A stretch of DNA of 64,000 nucleotides, taken from positions 558,001-622,000 of the forward strand of contig JAZGSX010000010.1 of assembly GCA_039519185.1 (NCBI GenBank), given 5' to 3'. Positions 11,483-21,955 of the stretch are shown here, one piece after another (position 1 is the stretch's first letter; every line of letters begins with the position of its first letter). The stretch is from Astragalus membranaceus. Its lineage: Eukaryota > Streptophyta > Magnoliopsida > Fabales > Fabaceae. The position numbers and the translations under genes were made by a program. Under the pieces are notes generated by a model. The model had not been told where the DNA came from. It worked only from the letters and a program-made list of their open reading frames with translations, and did not search any database.

Positions 11483-12845
11483 GACTCAAAGCATCGGCCA
11501 CGACATTAGCTTTGCCCGGATGATAGTTCAAACTGAAATCATAGTCTTTCAACAATTCCAACCACCTGCGCTGTCTCATATTCAGCTCCTTCTGGTCAAA
11601 CAAATATTTCAAACTCTTATGATCACTGAACACCTCAAACCTGGAACCATACAAATAGTGCCTCCAAACCTTCAACACAAAGACTACCGCAGCCAGCTCC
11701 AAATCATGCGTTGGATAATTCTTCTCATGAACCCTTAATTAGCTCGACGCATAAGCAGTCACCTTCCCATCTTGCATAAGCACGCCACCTAGACCCATCT
11801 TCGAAGCATCACAATATACCACGAACGGTTCTTCCGGTTTTGGCAACGTCAAAACAGGAGACGTCGTCAACCTCTTCTTCAACTCAAGGAAACTTTCCTC
11901 ACAACGAGCATCCCACACAAAAGCCTTACCCTTACAAGTCAACTGCGTCAGCGGAAGGGCCAACTTAGAAAAACCTTCGATGAACCTTCTATAGTACCAG
12001 CCAACCCTAAGAAGCTTCTAATCTCCGTAACCGACTTCGGACTCTCCCATTGAATCACAGCATCAACCTTAGAAGGATCCACAGCAATACCATTACCAGA
12101 AATGATGTGACCCAGAAAACTCACTTCCGACAACCAGAAGTCACACTTAGACAACTTGGCATACAGCCTCTTCTCCCTCAGGACCTCCAATACTAATTTC
12201 AAATGCTCTGCATGCTCTTCCTCCGACTTCGAATAAATCAGGATATCGTCAATGAACATAACCACGAACCGATCCAAGTAAGTATGGAATATACGATTCA
12301 TGTATTCCATAAATACACCCGGTGCGTTAGTGACACCGAACGACATCACCGAATACTCATAATGCCCATACCTCGTTCTGAAAGCAGTCTTCTGAACATC
12401 TTCATCCTTCACCTTGATCTGATGATAACCTGACCTCAAATCAATCTTGCTGAACACTCGAGCACCCACCAACTGATCCATTAAGTCGTCTATTCTCGGT
12501 AGTGGATACTTGTTCTTAATGGTCACCTTATTCAGCTGCCTATAATCAACACACAACCTCATGCTTCCATCCTTCTTCTTCACCAACAACACGGGAGCTC
12601 CCCACGGCGATACACTTGGCCTAACAAACTTCTTCTCAAGCAGATCTTCAAGTTGCTTCTTTAACTCAGACAATTCTGACGCCGACATCCTGTACGGTGC
12701 CATGGACACAGGCCTCGTACCAGGTACAAGATCAATAGAAAACTCCACTTCCCTCTCAGGTGGAACACTAGGGATCTCATCAGGAAAAACATCCGGAAAT
12801 TCGCGCACCACCTACAACTCTTCAATGACAGCCCGACTCTCAGCA
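11483..12845 (-). pseudogene. E0 pol pseudogene, RT and RNase H part
   Basis: Upstream part of the old chromovirus interrupted by E1. RT (about 12811-12000) shows APYRMSASELSELKKQL, KKDGSMRLCVDYRQLNKVT and the active site FVVMFIDDILIYSK, followed by FLGHIISGNGIAVDPSKVDA. RNase H (about 11963-11483) shows VYCDASKMGLGGVLMQDG, SDHKSLKYLF and NVVADALS. Breaks are a TAG just before VVREFPDVF (near 12813), a one-base loss near 12000 that shifts the frame after SFLGLAG, and a TAA at 11739-11741 where relatives have AYASRQLK. Protease and gag are missing: at about 12846 the sequence passes abruptly into satellite. The protein differs clearly from E1 and M (SASELSELKKQLEDLLEKKF), so E0 is another family. 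Confidence 0.9.
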
Positions 12846-13576
12846 CTTTTTCCAAGTTCATCCTAGTTCATACTATTTCGTATGACTTTGTACCTTTTTG
12901 TACCCGTTCTTACCATTTCATGTGATTTCGTACTCAATCGTACGATTTGACCCATATTGTATCAACTGGAACAATTTTGTGCCATTTTTTCGACTTTGTA
13001 CGATTTCGTACCTATTCGTACCAATTCATAGAATTTCTTGTGATTTCGTACCAGTTCGAACCAAATCGTACTATTCTGCCCATATTAAATAAACTGGTAC
13101 AATTTCGTACCATTTTCTCGAGTTCTTAATTGTTCATACCATTTCGTGTGATTTCATACCAGTTCATACCAAATCATACGATTTGGCCCAAATTGTACAA
13201 ACCCGTATGAGTTCGTACTATTTTTTCGAGTTTGTACGATTTCGTACCTTTTCTTACTATTTTGTGTGATTTCGTCCCAGTTCGGAGCAAATCGTACGAT
13301 TTGGCCCATATTGTGTAAGTTGGTATAATATCGTACCACTTTTTCCATGTTCGTACTAGTTCATACTATTTCGTATGAGTTTGTACCTTTTCGTACCTAT
13401 TCGTACAATTTCGGGTGATTTCGTACCAGTTCGAACCAAATCGTACGATTTGGCCCATATTATATAAACTGGTACAAATTTGTACCTTTTCGTGTGATTT
13501 CGTACCAGTTCGGACCAAATCGTACGATTTGCCCATATTGTATAAACCGTATGAGTTTGTACCATTTTTTCGAGTT
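12846..13576. repeat. satellite array, segment 1
   Basis: First stretch of the GTAC-rich satellite. It starts within TTTTTCCAAGTTC at the E0 junction. Palindromic boxes such as CCAAATCGTACGATTTGG recur roughly every 80-145 bp, and words like TTCGTACCA recur about every 10 bp. Both strands are largely open, giving many short frames that are not genes. The last 5 bp, GAGTT (13572-13576), are the target duplication of the next insertion. Confidence 0.95.
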
Positions 13577-13626
13577 TGTAACACCCCTTTTCTAATAACC
13601 TTACTATTTAATAAAATCAGAGTTTC

Positions 13627-13659
<33 letters not shown>

Positions 13660-14204
13660 TCTAAGCGAGTGCTACACTTACTTCATTAAATCAACAACTT
13701 CAATTTTCATTGTTCGGTTAAAACCACAAGATACATAGCACCATAAAAAAAACGTTTAGTTCACATCGACTAAATTCAGTCACTACCAGCAGCGAAATAA
13801 TAATTAAGTTCGAAAACAAAACCAATACATCACCAAAAATGGTCTAACAGTATAAAGACAACAACACTTAAGCATAAGACGCCCCCCGGTGCTACGTATC
13901 AGAGCATGACACTTCCTACTAGACGAAGGCATAAGGGTAACCTTCACTCGTTATTACCTGCACGTTGCCGACATAAGAAGCAACATAAAAGCAGTAGGGT
14001 GAGTCTCTTTTCATAATTAATAACATATGGAATTAAGCACTGCATAGGAAAAGGTAACTAGGCACACCGATTCACGACAATGGCAACAACCACATCAACA
14101 TTACAACCACATCAAATTACATTTCCAAACAACACTACACAATATATGGTTATGTATGAAATGCAACCCAAACTCCACGGGCACATGCATGTCGGATCCG
14201 TCAC

Positions 14205-14305
14205 CAAATACAAATAGGCCGTAGCCTCTGCTCACCAAATAAAATTAGGCCGAAGCCTCTGCTCACCAAATACAAATAGGCCGAAGCCTTTGCTCACCAA
14301 TAATT
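14205..14305. repeat. short repeat in solo LTR: CTCACCAAAT...GGCCGAAGCCT
   Basis: About three copies of a roughly 37-bp unit, CTCACCAAATA followed by AAATAGGCCGWAGCCTCTG. Related words (TAGGCTTCGGCC) occur in the N LTRs near 44730-44760 and 50010-50035, so this is a shared feature of class II LTRs. Confidence 0.75.
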
Positions 14306-14756
14306 AGGCTAAGGCTCCTAGGCGCTATGGGAATGCATCACAACACACCACAATTCAATCAATTCACCATTTTAATTCATATTCGCACCATAGTGCATTA
14401 ATCAGCTCACCAAATTAAAATTTGGCCGAAGCCTCTGCTCACCAATCTCACCTTAGCACACTCACCAATTCAGCCCACCACTCACACCAACACCAATTTC
14501 AATTAGGCCAATTTAGGATATTGACACGACATAGGGAAAGTAGATAAAAATTGCCATTTGGGCACTTGAACATCCCAGCCCAGAAACACTAGTAAAATAA
14601 TTTATTTTTGCATAACTTTAGAACATTTGGATAGACACTGAAATTAGCTTCGAAACGCATTTTGAACCGTTAAATTTGGATAACCGAGTCAAAAGTTATG
14701 ATTAAAACAAAATCGGAAAAATACTTAGACATTCTGAAAAACTGGCGCCCAGAAAA

Positions 14757-14965
14757 ACTGGCGCAGCGCCTAGCACAACTGGCGCTGGGCGCCTGGCAAA
14801 ACTGGCGCAGCGCCTAGCACAACTGGCGCTGGGCGCCTGGCAAAACTGGCGCAGCGTCTAGCACAACTGGCGCTGGGCGCCTGGCAAAACTGGCGCAGCG
14901 TCTAGCACAACTGGCGCTGGGCGCCTGGCAAAACTGGCGCAGCGCCTAGCACAACTGGCGCTGGG
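14757..14965. repeat. 44-bp minisatellite in solo LTR
   Basis: Five tandem copies (the last partial) of a 44-bp unit. Each unit consists of two diverged 22-bp halves, ACTGGCGCAGCGCCTAGCAC and CTGGCGCTGGGCGCCTGGCA. Both halves hold GGCGC...GCGCC inverted repeats. Variation is limited to single bases (CGCCTA or CGTCTA). Confidence 0.93.
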
Positions 14966-15299
14966 GAACACAGCGCCCAGGCACAAGGCACCTAAGGCCA
15001 ACATGCAAAAAAACTCTTTTTACTTCGAAACTGATTTTACACGAGCCAAATACTCAGAATATGAAAACCCAATGAAAATTTTGTCAAAAAGTGACACGCA
15101 TTTTTGGCGCCCATGCACTAGGCACCTAAGGCCAGGACAGACCACAACTCCTATGACTCCAAAAATTGTTTTGCACGAGCCATTTAACTTGTACATGAAA
15201 ACCCAGTATCAATTTTCGCAAAATAAGCACTAGAAAAAGGGGACCCTTGGCGCCCATGGCACAAGGCGCCTAGCGCCAAAACTGGCAGCACAGGGACAC

Positions 15300-15445
15300 A
15301 GAGACAGCAACACAGTGGCAACAGAAACAGCAACACAGTGGCAACAGAAACAGCACACAGTGGCAACACAAACAGCAACACAGTGGCAACACAGACAGCA
15401 ACACAGTGGCAACACAAACAGCAACACAGTGGCAACACAGTGGCT
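15300..15445. repeat. about 23-bp tandem repeat in solo LTR
   Basis: About six copies of ACAGCAACACAGTGGCAACA with small changes. The opposite strand gives cysteine/valine-rich frames (15184-15515) in several registers; these are repeat artefacts. Confidence 0.85.
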
Positions 15446-16243
15446 GAATTTCCAGCAACACACACACACCTAGGGCGCCTAAGGCTCCATAAATTTTTGA
15501 GTTCCTCTCAACCAAAATTCACCAAATTAAATCACCAATACCATCTATCAATACAAACACTAACCAACACATTTCCCACCAAAAATTCATTCGATCATAA
15601 TATCAAACCCCTAGCATGCATATTGCGCAACATAGCCATTTCAACACCAATTAAGCACATTCTTGCACAATTCAATTTCAGCATAACAACAACATTATAA
15701 TACACAATTCATTCAATATAATCACTCTAAAACCTAACCCTACACAATACTCATCACATACACTATTAAAAACGAAAAGAAGAGCCCCCTAACCTCTTAG
15801 AAGTTGAAATTACTAGACAAGCTCCAAGGAATTGCAGACACCAACAAGCTCTCCCTCCTCCTTGAGTGCTCCACGAAATTTCTCTCCTTTTCCTCTTGCA
15901 ATGTCGCGACTTTCCTCTTCTCACTCTCTCCCTATACGTTTCTTTTCTTTCTTTTGGGTGGAATAAGTGAAATGAAATTAACCCCCAAGACCCCTAAGTG
16001 AGTCGACTCCTACGACTAGTTAATGGGTCATGGGCTCACTTGTGGATCATGGGCCCCCATGCACACCACCTAATTCGTGACAACACCTCCTAATTAAAAT
16101 AAAATAAGTTAAATTAATACTAGTCCTCACCTTATAAATAGGTCTAATTACCTCGCATATATTTATTTTATTTTCTACCACCACATAATTCCCAAAAAAA
16201 TAAATAATTCAATTAGATAGCTAATTAAATTTGGGGTGTTACA

Positions 16244-19146
16244 GAGTTCGTACGATTTCGTACCTTTACATACCATTTCGTGTGATTTCGTATCAGTTCA
16301 TACCAAATCGTACGATTTGGCCCATATTGTACAAACCCGTATGAGTTCGTACCATTTTTTTGATTTTGTACGATTTTGAACCTTTTCATACCATTTCGTG
16401 TGATTTCGTACCAGTTCGAAGCAAATCGTACGATTTGGCCCATATTGTATAAGCTGGTACAATTTCGTACCACTTTTTCCGAGTTCGTACTAGTTCATAC
16501 AATTTCGTAACACTTTATATCTTTTCGTACCTGTTCTTACCATTTCGTGTGATTTTGTACTAAATCGTACGATTTGACCCATTGTACCAACTAGAACAAT
16601 TTTGTGCCATTTTTTCGACTTTGTACGATTTCGTACCTATTCATACAATTTCGGGTGATTTCGTACCGTTCGGACCAAATCGTACGATTTGGCCCATATT
16701 GTATTAGCTGGTATAATATCGTACCACTTTTTCCAAGTTCGTCCTAGTTCATACTATTTCGTATGACTTTCTACCTTTTCGTACCCGTTCTTACCATTTC
16801 GTGTGATTTCGTACTCAATCGTTTGATTTAACCCATATTGTATCAACTAGAACAATTTTGTGCCATTTTTTCGACTTTGTACGATTTCGTACCAATTCAT
16901 ACAATTTCTGGTGATTTCGTACCAGTTCGAACCAAATCGTACTATTCGGCCCATATTAAATAAACTGGTACAATTTCGTACCATTTTCTCGAGTTCTTAC
17001 TTGTTTCGTACCAGTTCATACCAAATCATACGATTTGGCCCAAATTGTACAAACCCGTATGAGTTCGTACTGTTTTTTCGAATTTGTACGATTTCGTACC
17101 TTTTCTTATCATTTTGTGTGATTTCGTACCAGTTCGGAGCAAATCGTACGATTTGGCCCATATTGTATAAGTTGGTATAATATCGTACCACTTTTTCCAA
17201 GTTCGTACTAGTTCATACTATTTCGTATGTCTTTGTACCTTTTCGTACCTATTCGTACAATTTCGGGTGATTTCTTTCCAGTTCGAACCAAATCGTACGA
17301 TTTGGCCCATATTATATAAACTGGTACAAATTTGTACCATTTCGTGTGATTTCGTACCAATTCGGACCAAATCGTACGATTTGGCCCATATTGTATAAAC
17401 CGTATAAGTTTGTACCATTTTTTCGAGTTCGTACGATTTCGTACCTTTACATACCATTTCGTGTGATTTCGTATCAGTTCATACCAAATCATACGATTTG
17501 GCCCATATTGTACAAACCCGTATGAGTTCGTACCATTTTTTTGATTTTCTACGATTTTGAACCTTTTCATACCATTTCGTGTGATTTCGTACCAGTTCGA
17601 AGCAAATAATACGATTTGGCCCATATTGTATAAGCTGGTACAATTTCGTACCACTTTTTCCGAGTTCATACTAGTTCATACTATTTCGTAAGACTTTATA
17701 TCTTTTCGTACCTGTTCTTACCATTTCGTGTGATTTTGTACTAAATCGTACGATTTGACCCATTGTACCAACTAGAACAATTTTGTGCCATTTTTTCGAC
17801 TTTGTACGATTTCGTACCAATTCCTACCTATTCATACAATTTCGGATGATTTCGCACCGTTCGGACCAAATCGTACGATTTGGCCCATATTGTATAAGCT
17901 GGTATAATATCGTACAACTTTTTCCAAGTTCGTCCTAGTTCATACTATTTCGTATGACTTTGTACCTTTTCGTACCTGTTCTTAGCATTTCGTGTGATTT
18001 CGTACTCAATCGTACGATTTGACCCATATTGTAACAGCTGGAACAATTTTGTGCCATTTTTTCGACTTTGTACAATTTCGTACCTATTCGTACCAATTCA
18101 TACAATTTCTGGTGATTTTGTACCAGTTCGAACCAAATGGTACTATTCGGCCCATATTAAATAAACTGGTACAATTTCGTACAATTTTCTCGAGTTCTTA
18201 CTTGTTCATACCATTTCGTGTGATTTCGTACTAGTTCATACCAAATCATACGATTTGGCCCAAATTGTACAAACCCGTATGAGTTCGTACTATTTTTTCG
18301 AGTTTGTACGATTTCGTTCCTTTTCTTACCATTTTGTGTGATTTCGTACCAGTTTGTAGCAAATCGTACGATTTGGCCCATATTGTATGAGTTGGTATAA
18401 TATCGTACCACTTTTTCCAAGTTCGTACTAGTTCATACTATTTCGTATGACTTTGTACCTTTTCGTACCTATTCGAACAATTTCGGGTGATTTCCTACCA
18501 GTTCGAACCAAATCGTACGATTTGGCCCATATTATATAAATTGGTACAAATTTGTACCATTTCGTGTGATTTCGTACCAGTTCGGACCAAATCGTACGAT
18601 TTGGCCCATATTGTATAAACCGTATGAGTTTGTACCATTTTTTTGAGTTCGTACGATTTCCTACCTTTACATACCATTTCGTGTGATTTCGTATCAGTTC
18701 ATACCAAATCGTACGATTTGGCCCATATTGTACAAACCCGTATGAGTTCGTACCATTTTTTTGATTTTTTACGATTTTGAACCTTTTCATACCATTTCGT
18801 GTGATTTCGTACCAGTTCGAACCAAATCGTACTATTCGGCCCATATTAAATAAACTCGTACAATTTCGTACCATTTTCTCGAGTTCTTACTTGTTCATAC
18901 CATTTCGTTTGATTTCGTACCAAATCATACGATTTGGCCCAAATTGTACAAACCCGTATGAGTTCGTACTATTTTTTTGAGTTTGTACGATTTCGTACCT
19001 TTTCTTACCATTTTGTGTGATTTCGTACCAGTTCGGAGCAAATCGTACGATTTGGCCCATATTGTATAAGTTGGTATAATATCGTACCACTTTTTCCAAG
19101 TTCGTACTAGTTCATACTATTTCGTATGACTTTGTACATTTTCGTA
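16244..19146. repeat. satellite array, segment 2
   Basis: Continues the array in phase after the solo LTR. The marker TTGACCCATATTGTA...CTGGAACAATTTTGTGCC appears near 16826 and 18012, about 1.19 kb apart. The last unit (about 18780-19146) jumps from the sixth to the first box type, a rearranged copy. The last 5 bp, TCGTA (19142-19146), are the target duplication of P. Confidence 0.95.
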
Positions 19147-19779
19147 TGTAACACCCTCAAAATAATTAATAGAATTATTTGGATGTTAACCCAATTGAAT
19201 TATTTTAGTACTTGACTGGTAAATTTATTGAGTGCAAAAATTAATTATTGGTTGTCATCGGATCGTTAACCGGATAATGCGAGTCAAGGAAGTTTTGGAA
19301 TCGAAATAAGAGATTTAGATCAATATGGTAATTGGACCACGTTACCACGTATATATTAATAAATATATATATGTATGCGTGAATGTGTGTGTATGTGAGT
19401 GAAGAGAAGAAAATGAATTAATTAAAGAAAGAAAGAAAAGAAAGAAAGAAGAGGCGAGAAAGAAAGAAAATGAATTTATGTGTGAATAGTGGTGATTGGA
19501 GGTTGAAGATAATGAATAGTAATTCCATGGAAGTTTTGTGATTGATTGTAGGTTCAAAGCTTTGGAAGCGGTTTTGTGTGTCGCCGGAACGTGCAATGGA
19601 TTCGGGGAACCTTCGTGTGGTTACTCGGTGATTTCGGCTCGGTATCGGCTCTCGCTTCGAGGGTGAGTTTTACTCACGTTTAGGTTTTTAAATTTATAAA
19701 CTTAAATTGTGAAATGTTTCGGTTTTGGTTCGTTGTCGAAAAAGTATTTTGTACGCAAATCACGTTTTATGTCCAATTG
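19147..19779 (+). repeat. P 5' LTR, first part
   Basis: Starts TGTAACACCCTC and ends in AATTG (19775-19779), the target duplication of M. A TATA-like AAATATATATATGTATG lies at about 19362-19378. A donor-like site GAGGGTGAGTTTTACTC is near 19669. Compared with the 3' LTR about 326 bp are missing at about 19459-19474, between purine-rich words. Confidence 0.93.
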
Positions 19780-20239
19780 TGTAACACCCCGGTATTTTTA
19801 TTTATTAAAAACACCCAAGTGCACCTTAAACATACATCAGAGATATTATTTCCTGCTCAGACACTGAATACCATTATAAATTTTTCGCTGAATAAAACAA
19901 AACAGTCTTATATACAAACAAGACCATACGGTACTCAGACCATAACCTGTCAGCAACTATGGTAGTCAGAGTCATACAGGAAAGCGGAAAGAAAGATAAC
20001 ATAATACTAATGCCATAGTATTGTGATACACAGACAACAGAAGGGAAATAAACTTAAACGTAAAACTAAGTCATCATCCATCACTCGGGGCCACCTACTC
20101 GTGCCTTTGAGGTTTCTTCTGTCCCTGTTTATCTGTAAAACAACAACATTTAAACAGTGAGATACAATCTCAGTGAGTTCTACCGAGACCCCTACTAACT
20201 CTCTCGGTTCAATTAGTAAATTCGTTTTAACTTAACACG

Positions 20240-20435
20240 GCACCGACTGCATGACTGCTAACCCCGGTAAACGTGTTATCACAGAGTGCGGCATCGACTG
20301 CATGACTGCTAAACCCCGATGTATCGCACAACAAACAAAGTGCGGCACCGACTGCATGACTGCTAAACCCCGGTGTATCGCACAATAATCTTTTAACATA
20401 ACACCGACTGCGTAACCGCTAAACCCCGGTGAACC
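20240..20435. repeat. about 56-bp repeat in M LTR
   Basis: Four imperfect copies of CACCGACTGCATGACTGCTA followed by ACCCCGGTG, copied at about 26940-27133 in the other LTR. The equivalent position in P holds seven copies of a related unit (29424-29780). Confidence 0.88.
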
Positions 20436-20515
20436 CCCCTACCAATAGTACATTCTCCTATTGGCATGGAGCCTAGGGTAAGGGATCATGACTGCCCCGC
20501 CTAGTATGTTATACA

Positions 20516-20529
20516 TGGGTCGTCACCCA
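20516..20529 (-). promoter_or_regulatory. GACG-tetraloop hairpin in M LTR
   Basis: Sense strand TGGGT-GACG-ACCCA, a 5-bp stem with GACG loop; second copy at 27216-27229. It is flanked by CATACTAGGCGGGGCAGTCA (sense; one vowel-like difference, GTATAACATACTAG), a block shared with P and, more loosely, E1. Confidence 0.55.
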
Positions 20530-20830
20530 ACTCGATATACTATATACGTATATCTACAATACTATGAACCCACGGTCCATCAAATCAGACAATCAATGAA
20601 ACACTTTAATCCACCTTTTATAAAATCCAAGTTCACACTCGCACTCTAGTTGACCACTTTTCGACACTATTTTCAATATCAAAAACAGTTCATTTTGCCT
20701 TAAAAGTAGAATATTCAGTTAGGCCTCTGAATAAGCTTTCCAACGCACTTTAGAACACCTCAATCGGGTTCCCGGATCAAAAGATATCGCGAAACGAAAA
20801 ACAGTGTTTGGTTGCTGAAAATTCTGCCAA

Positions 20831-20932
20831 CTGGCGCGCGAATGGCGCGTGGCGCGCAAACGGCGCGCGAGTTGACAGCTAACTTCTGCCCAGTAGCGCG
20901 CGAGTCACGCGCGGTGCGCCAACGGCGCGTGG
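20831..20932. repeat. GCGCGC inverted-repeat cluster in M LTR
   Basis: Repeated GGCGCGCGAATGGCGCGTGG-like words with many self-complementary GCGCGC cores. It holds the same place in the LTR as the GCACG palindromes of E1 and P. Copied at 27531-27632. Confidence 0.8.
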
Positions 20933-21905
20933 AGTGGCAGAACAGGGGGCCTGTGGCCTGTCGAGTGCAGAATTTTGCGATTTTCGCGAATTCCGCTATT
21001 CCGCTCAATTCCGATTTTTGTTCCGATCGAAAACAGATTTTACAACCAGTAAAATAAATCCAATACAAACCACACAATCAATCAATCCAATCCAAAAATC
21101 AATCTAAACGAATTGTATTAAAACGCGACATATTTTCAAATAACGGTTTTCGTTCTAAAATCCCTCGAAATCAATTAATGTAAAAACTAACGAGACACCA
21201 AAAACATCCTAAGCGTGAGTAAAACTCACCTTTGAAGCGAGAGTCGTTGTCGAGTCGAAATCACCGAGACACGAAAAATCCCCAATCGAACCCTAGAGTT
21301 TCCAATCCGCTCCAAACTTCGAATTTAGCTTCAATCCGCTTTCAACTGTTGTTGGGCTTGCTGCTAGACATGATTCAACCATGAAGATCAACTCAAACTT
21401 GGTTCACTATTCATCATCCCTCTTAAATTCGAATTCAAGAGAAGAGGGAGGAAATAAGGGTGTGAGCTTACCTATGGAAGGAGAAACAAGGATGATGATG
21501 AGGATGAAGCTTTGGGATTATGGGTGATGATCTTCTTCTCCTTCCTTTCTCTTTTCCTTTCTTCTTCTTCTTTCTCTCTTTTCTCCTCTCTTCTTCTTCT
21601 TTTCTTCCTCTGCTTCTCTTCTGTTCCCAGCGCTTCTTTCTCTCTTTTCTTTCTTTCTTTTATTAAACACACACACGCATATACTTATTTAATTAATAAA
21701 TGAGTAGTAGCGTGGTCCAATTACCGTATTGATCTTAATCCCTTTTTCCGATTTCGAAACTTCCTTGACCCGTATTATTCGGTCAACGATCCTGTGACAG
21801 CCAATAATTAATTTTAGCACTCAATAATTTTACTTATTAAATACCAAATTAATTCAATTGGGTTAACATCCAAATAATACGATTAATTATTTTGAGGATG
21901 TTACA

Positions 21906-21917
21906 TTCTCCCCAACT
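21906..21917 (-). promoter_or_regulatory. M polypurine tract
   Basis: Minus strand AGTTGGGGAGAA directly against the 3' LTR, preceded by GAGGACAAAATTCTTTCA. Confidence 0.9.
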
Positions 21918-21955
21918 TGAAAGAATTTTGTCCTCAAAATTAGACATAACATACC

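Larger units (their letters stand above)
13577..16243 (-). mobile_element. solo LTR, class II, minus orientation
   Basis: The 2,667-bp unit has ends TGTAACACCCC and GGGGTGTTACA, and the target duplication GAGTT is at 13572-13576 and 16244-16248. No internal region is present, so it is an LTR-LTR recombination product. In plus coordinates: T24 run (13627-13650), GTGCTACGTATCAGAGC anti-PBS motif (near 13891-13907), GTTGC/GCAAC hairpin (13964-13984), GGCCGAAGCC repeats (about 14205-14300 and 14420), a 44-bp minisatellite (14757-14965), a 23-bp repeat (about 15300-15440), a pyrimidine-rich leader (about 15835-15960) and the AT-rich LTR start. The satellite phase continues across the insertion. 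Confidence 0.95.
19780..21905 (-). repeat. M 3' LTR (left copy)
   Basis: Plus-coordinate ends are TGTAACACCCCGG and GAGGATGTTACA. In plus coordinates: anti-PBS heptamer ATCAGAG (19836-19842), acceptor-like site (CTGTAAAACAACAACAT, near 20130), four GACTGCATGACTGCTAA repeats (20240-20435), GACG hairpin (20516-20529), GCGCGC inverted-repeat cluster (20831-20932), donor-like site (ACTCACCTTTGAAGC, near 21223), pyrimidine tract (about 21525-21660) and a TATA-like AAGTATATGCG (sense) near 21680. The frames at 21472-21703 are low-complexity products. Confidence 0.96.

Noticed and set aside
13891..13907. Possible tRNA gene from the tRNA-iMet-like word TATCAGAGC
   Set aside because: Only the acceptor-end word is present; no cloverleaf or A/B box nearby. 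It is treated as an anti-PBS motif.
15184..15515. Cysteine-rich peptide frames
   Set aside because: They are three registers of the 23-bp CAACACAGTGG repeat.
21472..21703. Lys/Glu- and Ser/Phe-rich frames in the M LTR
   Set aside because: Both strands of a pyrimidine/purine-rich leader are open; low complexity, no homology, and the same in the other LTR (28172-28403).
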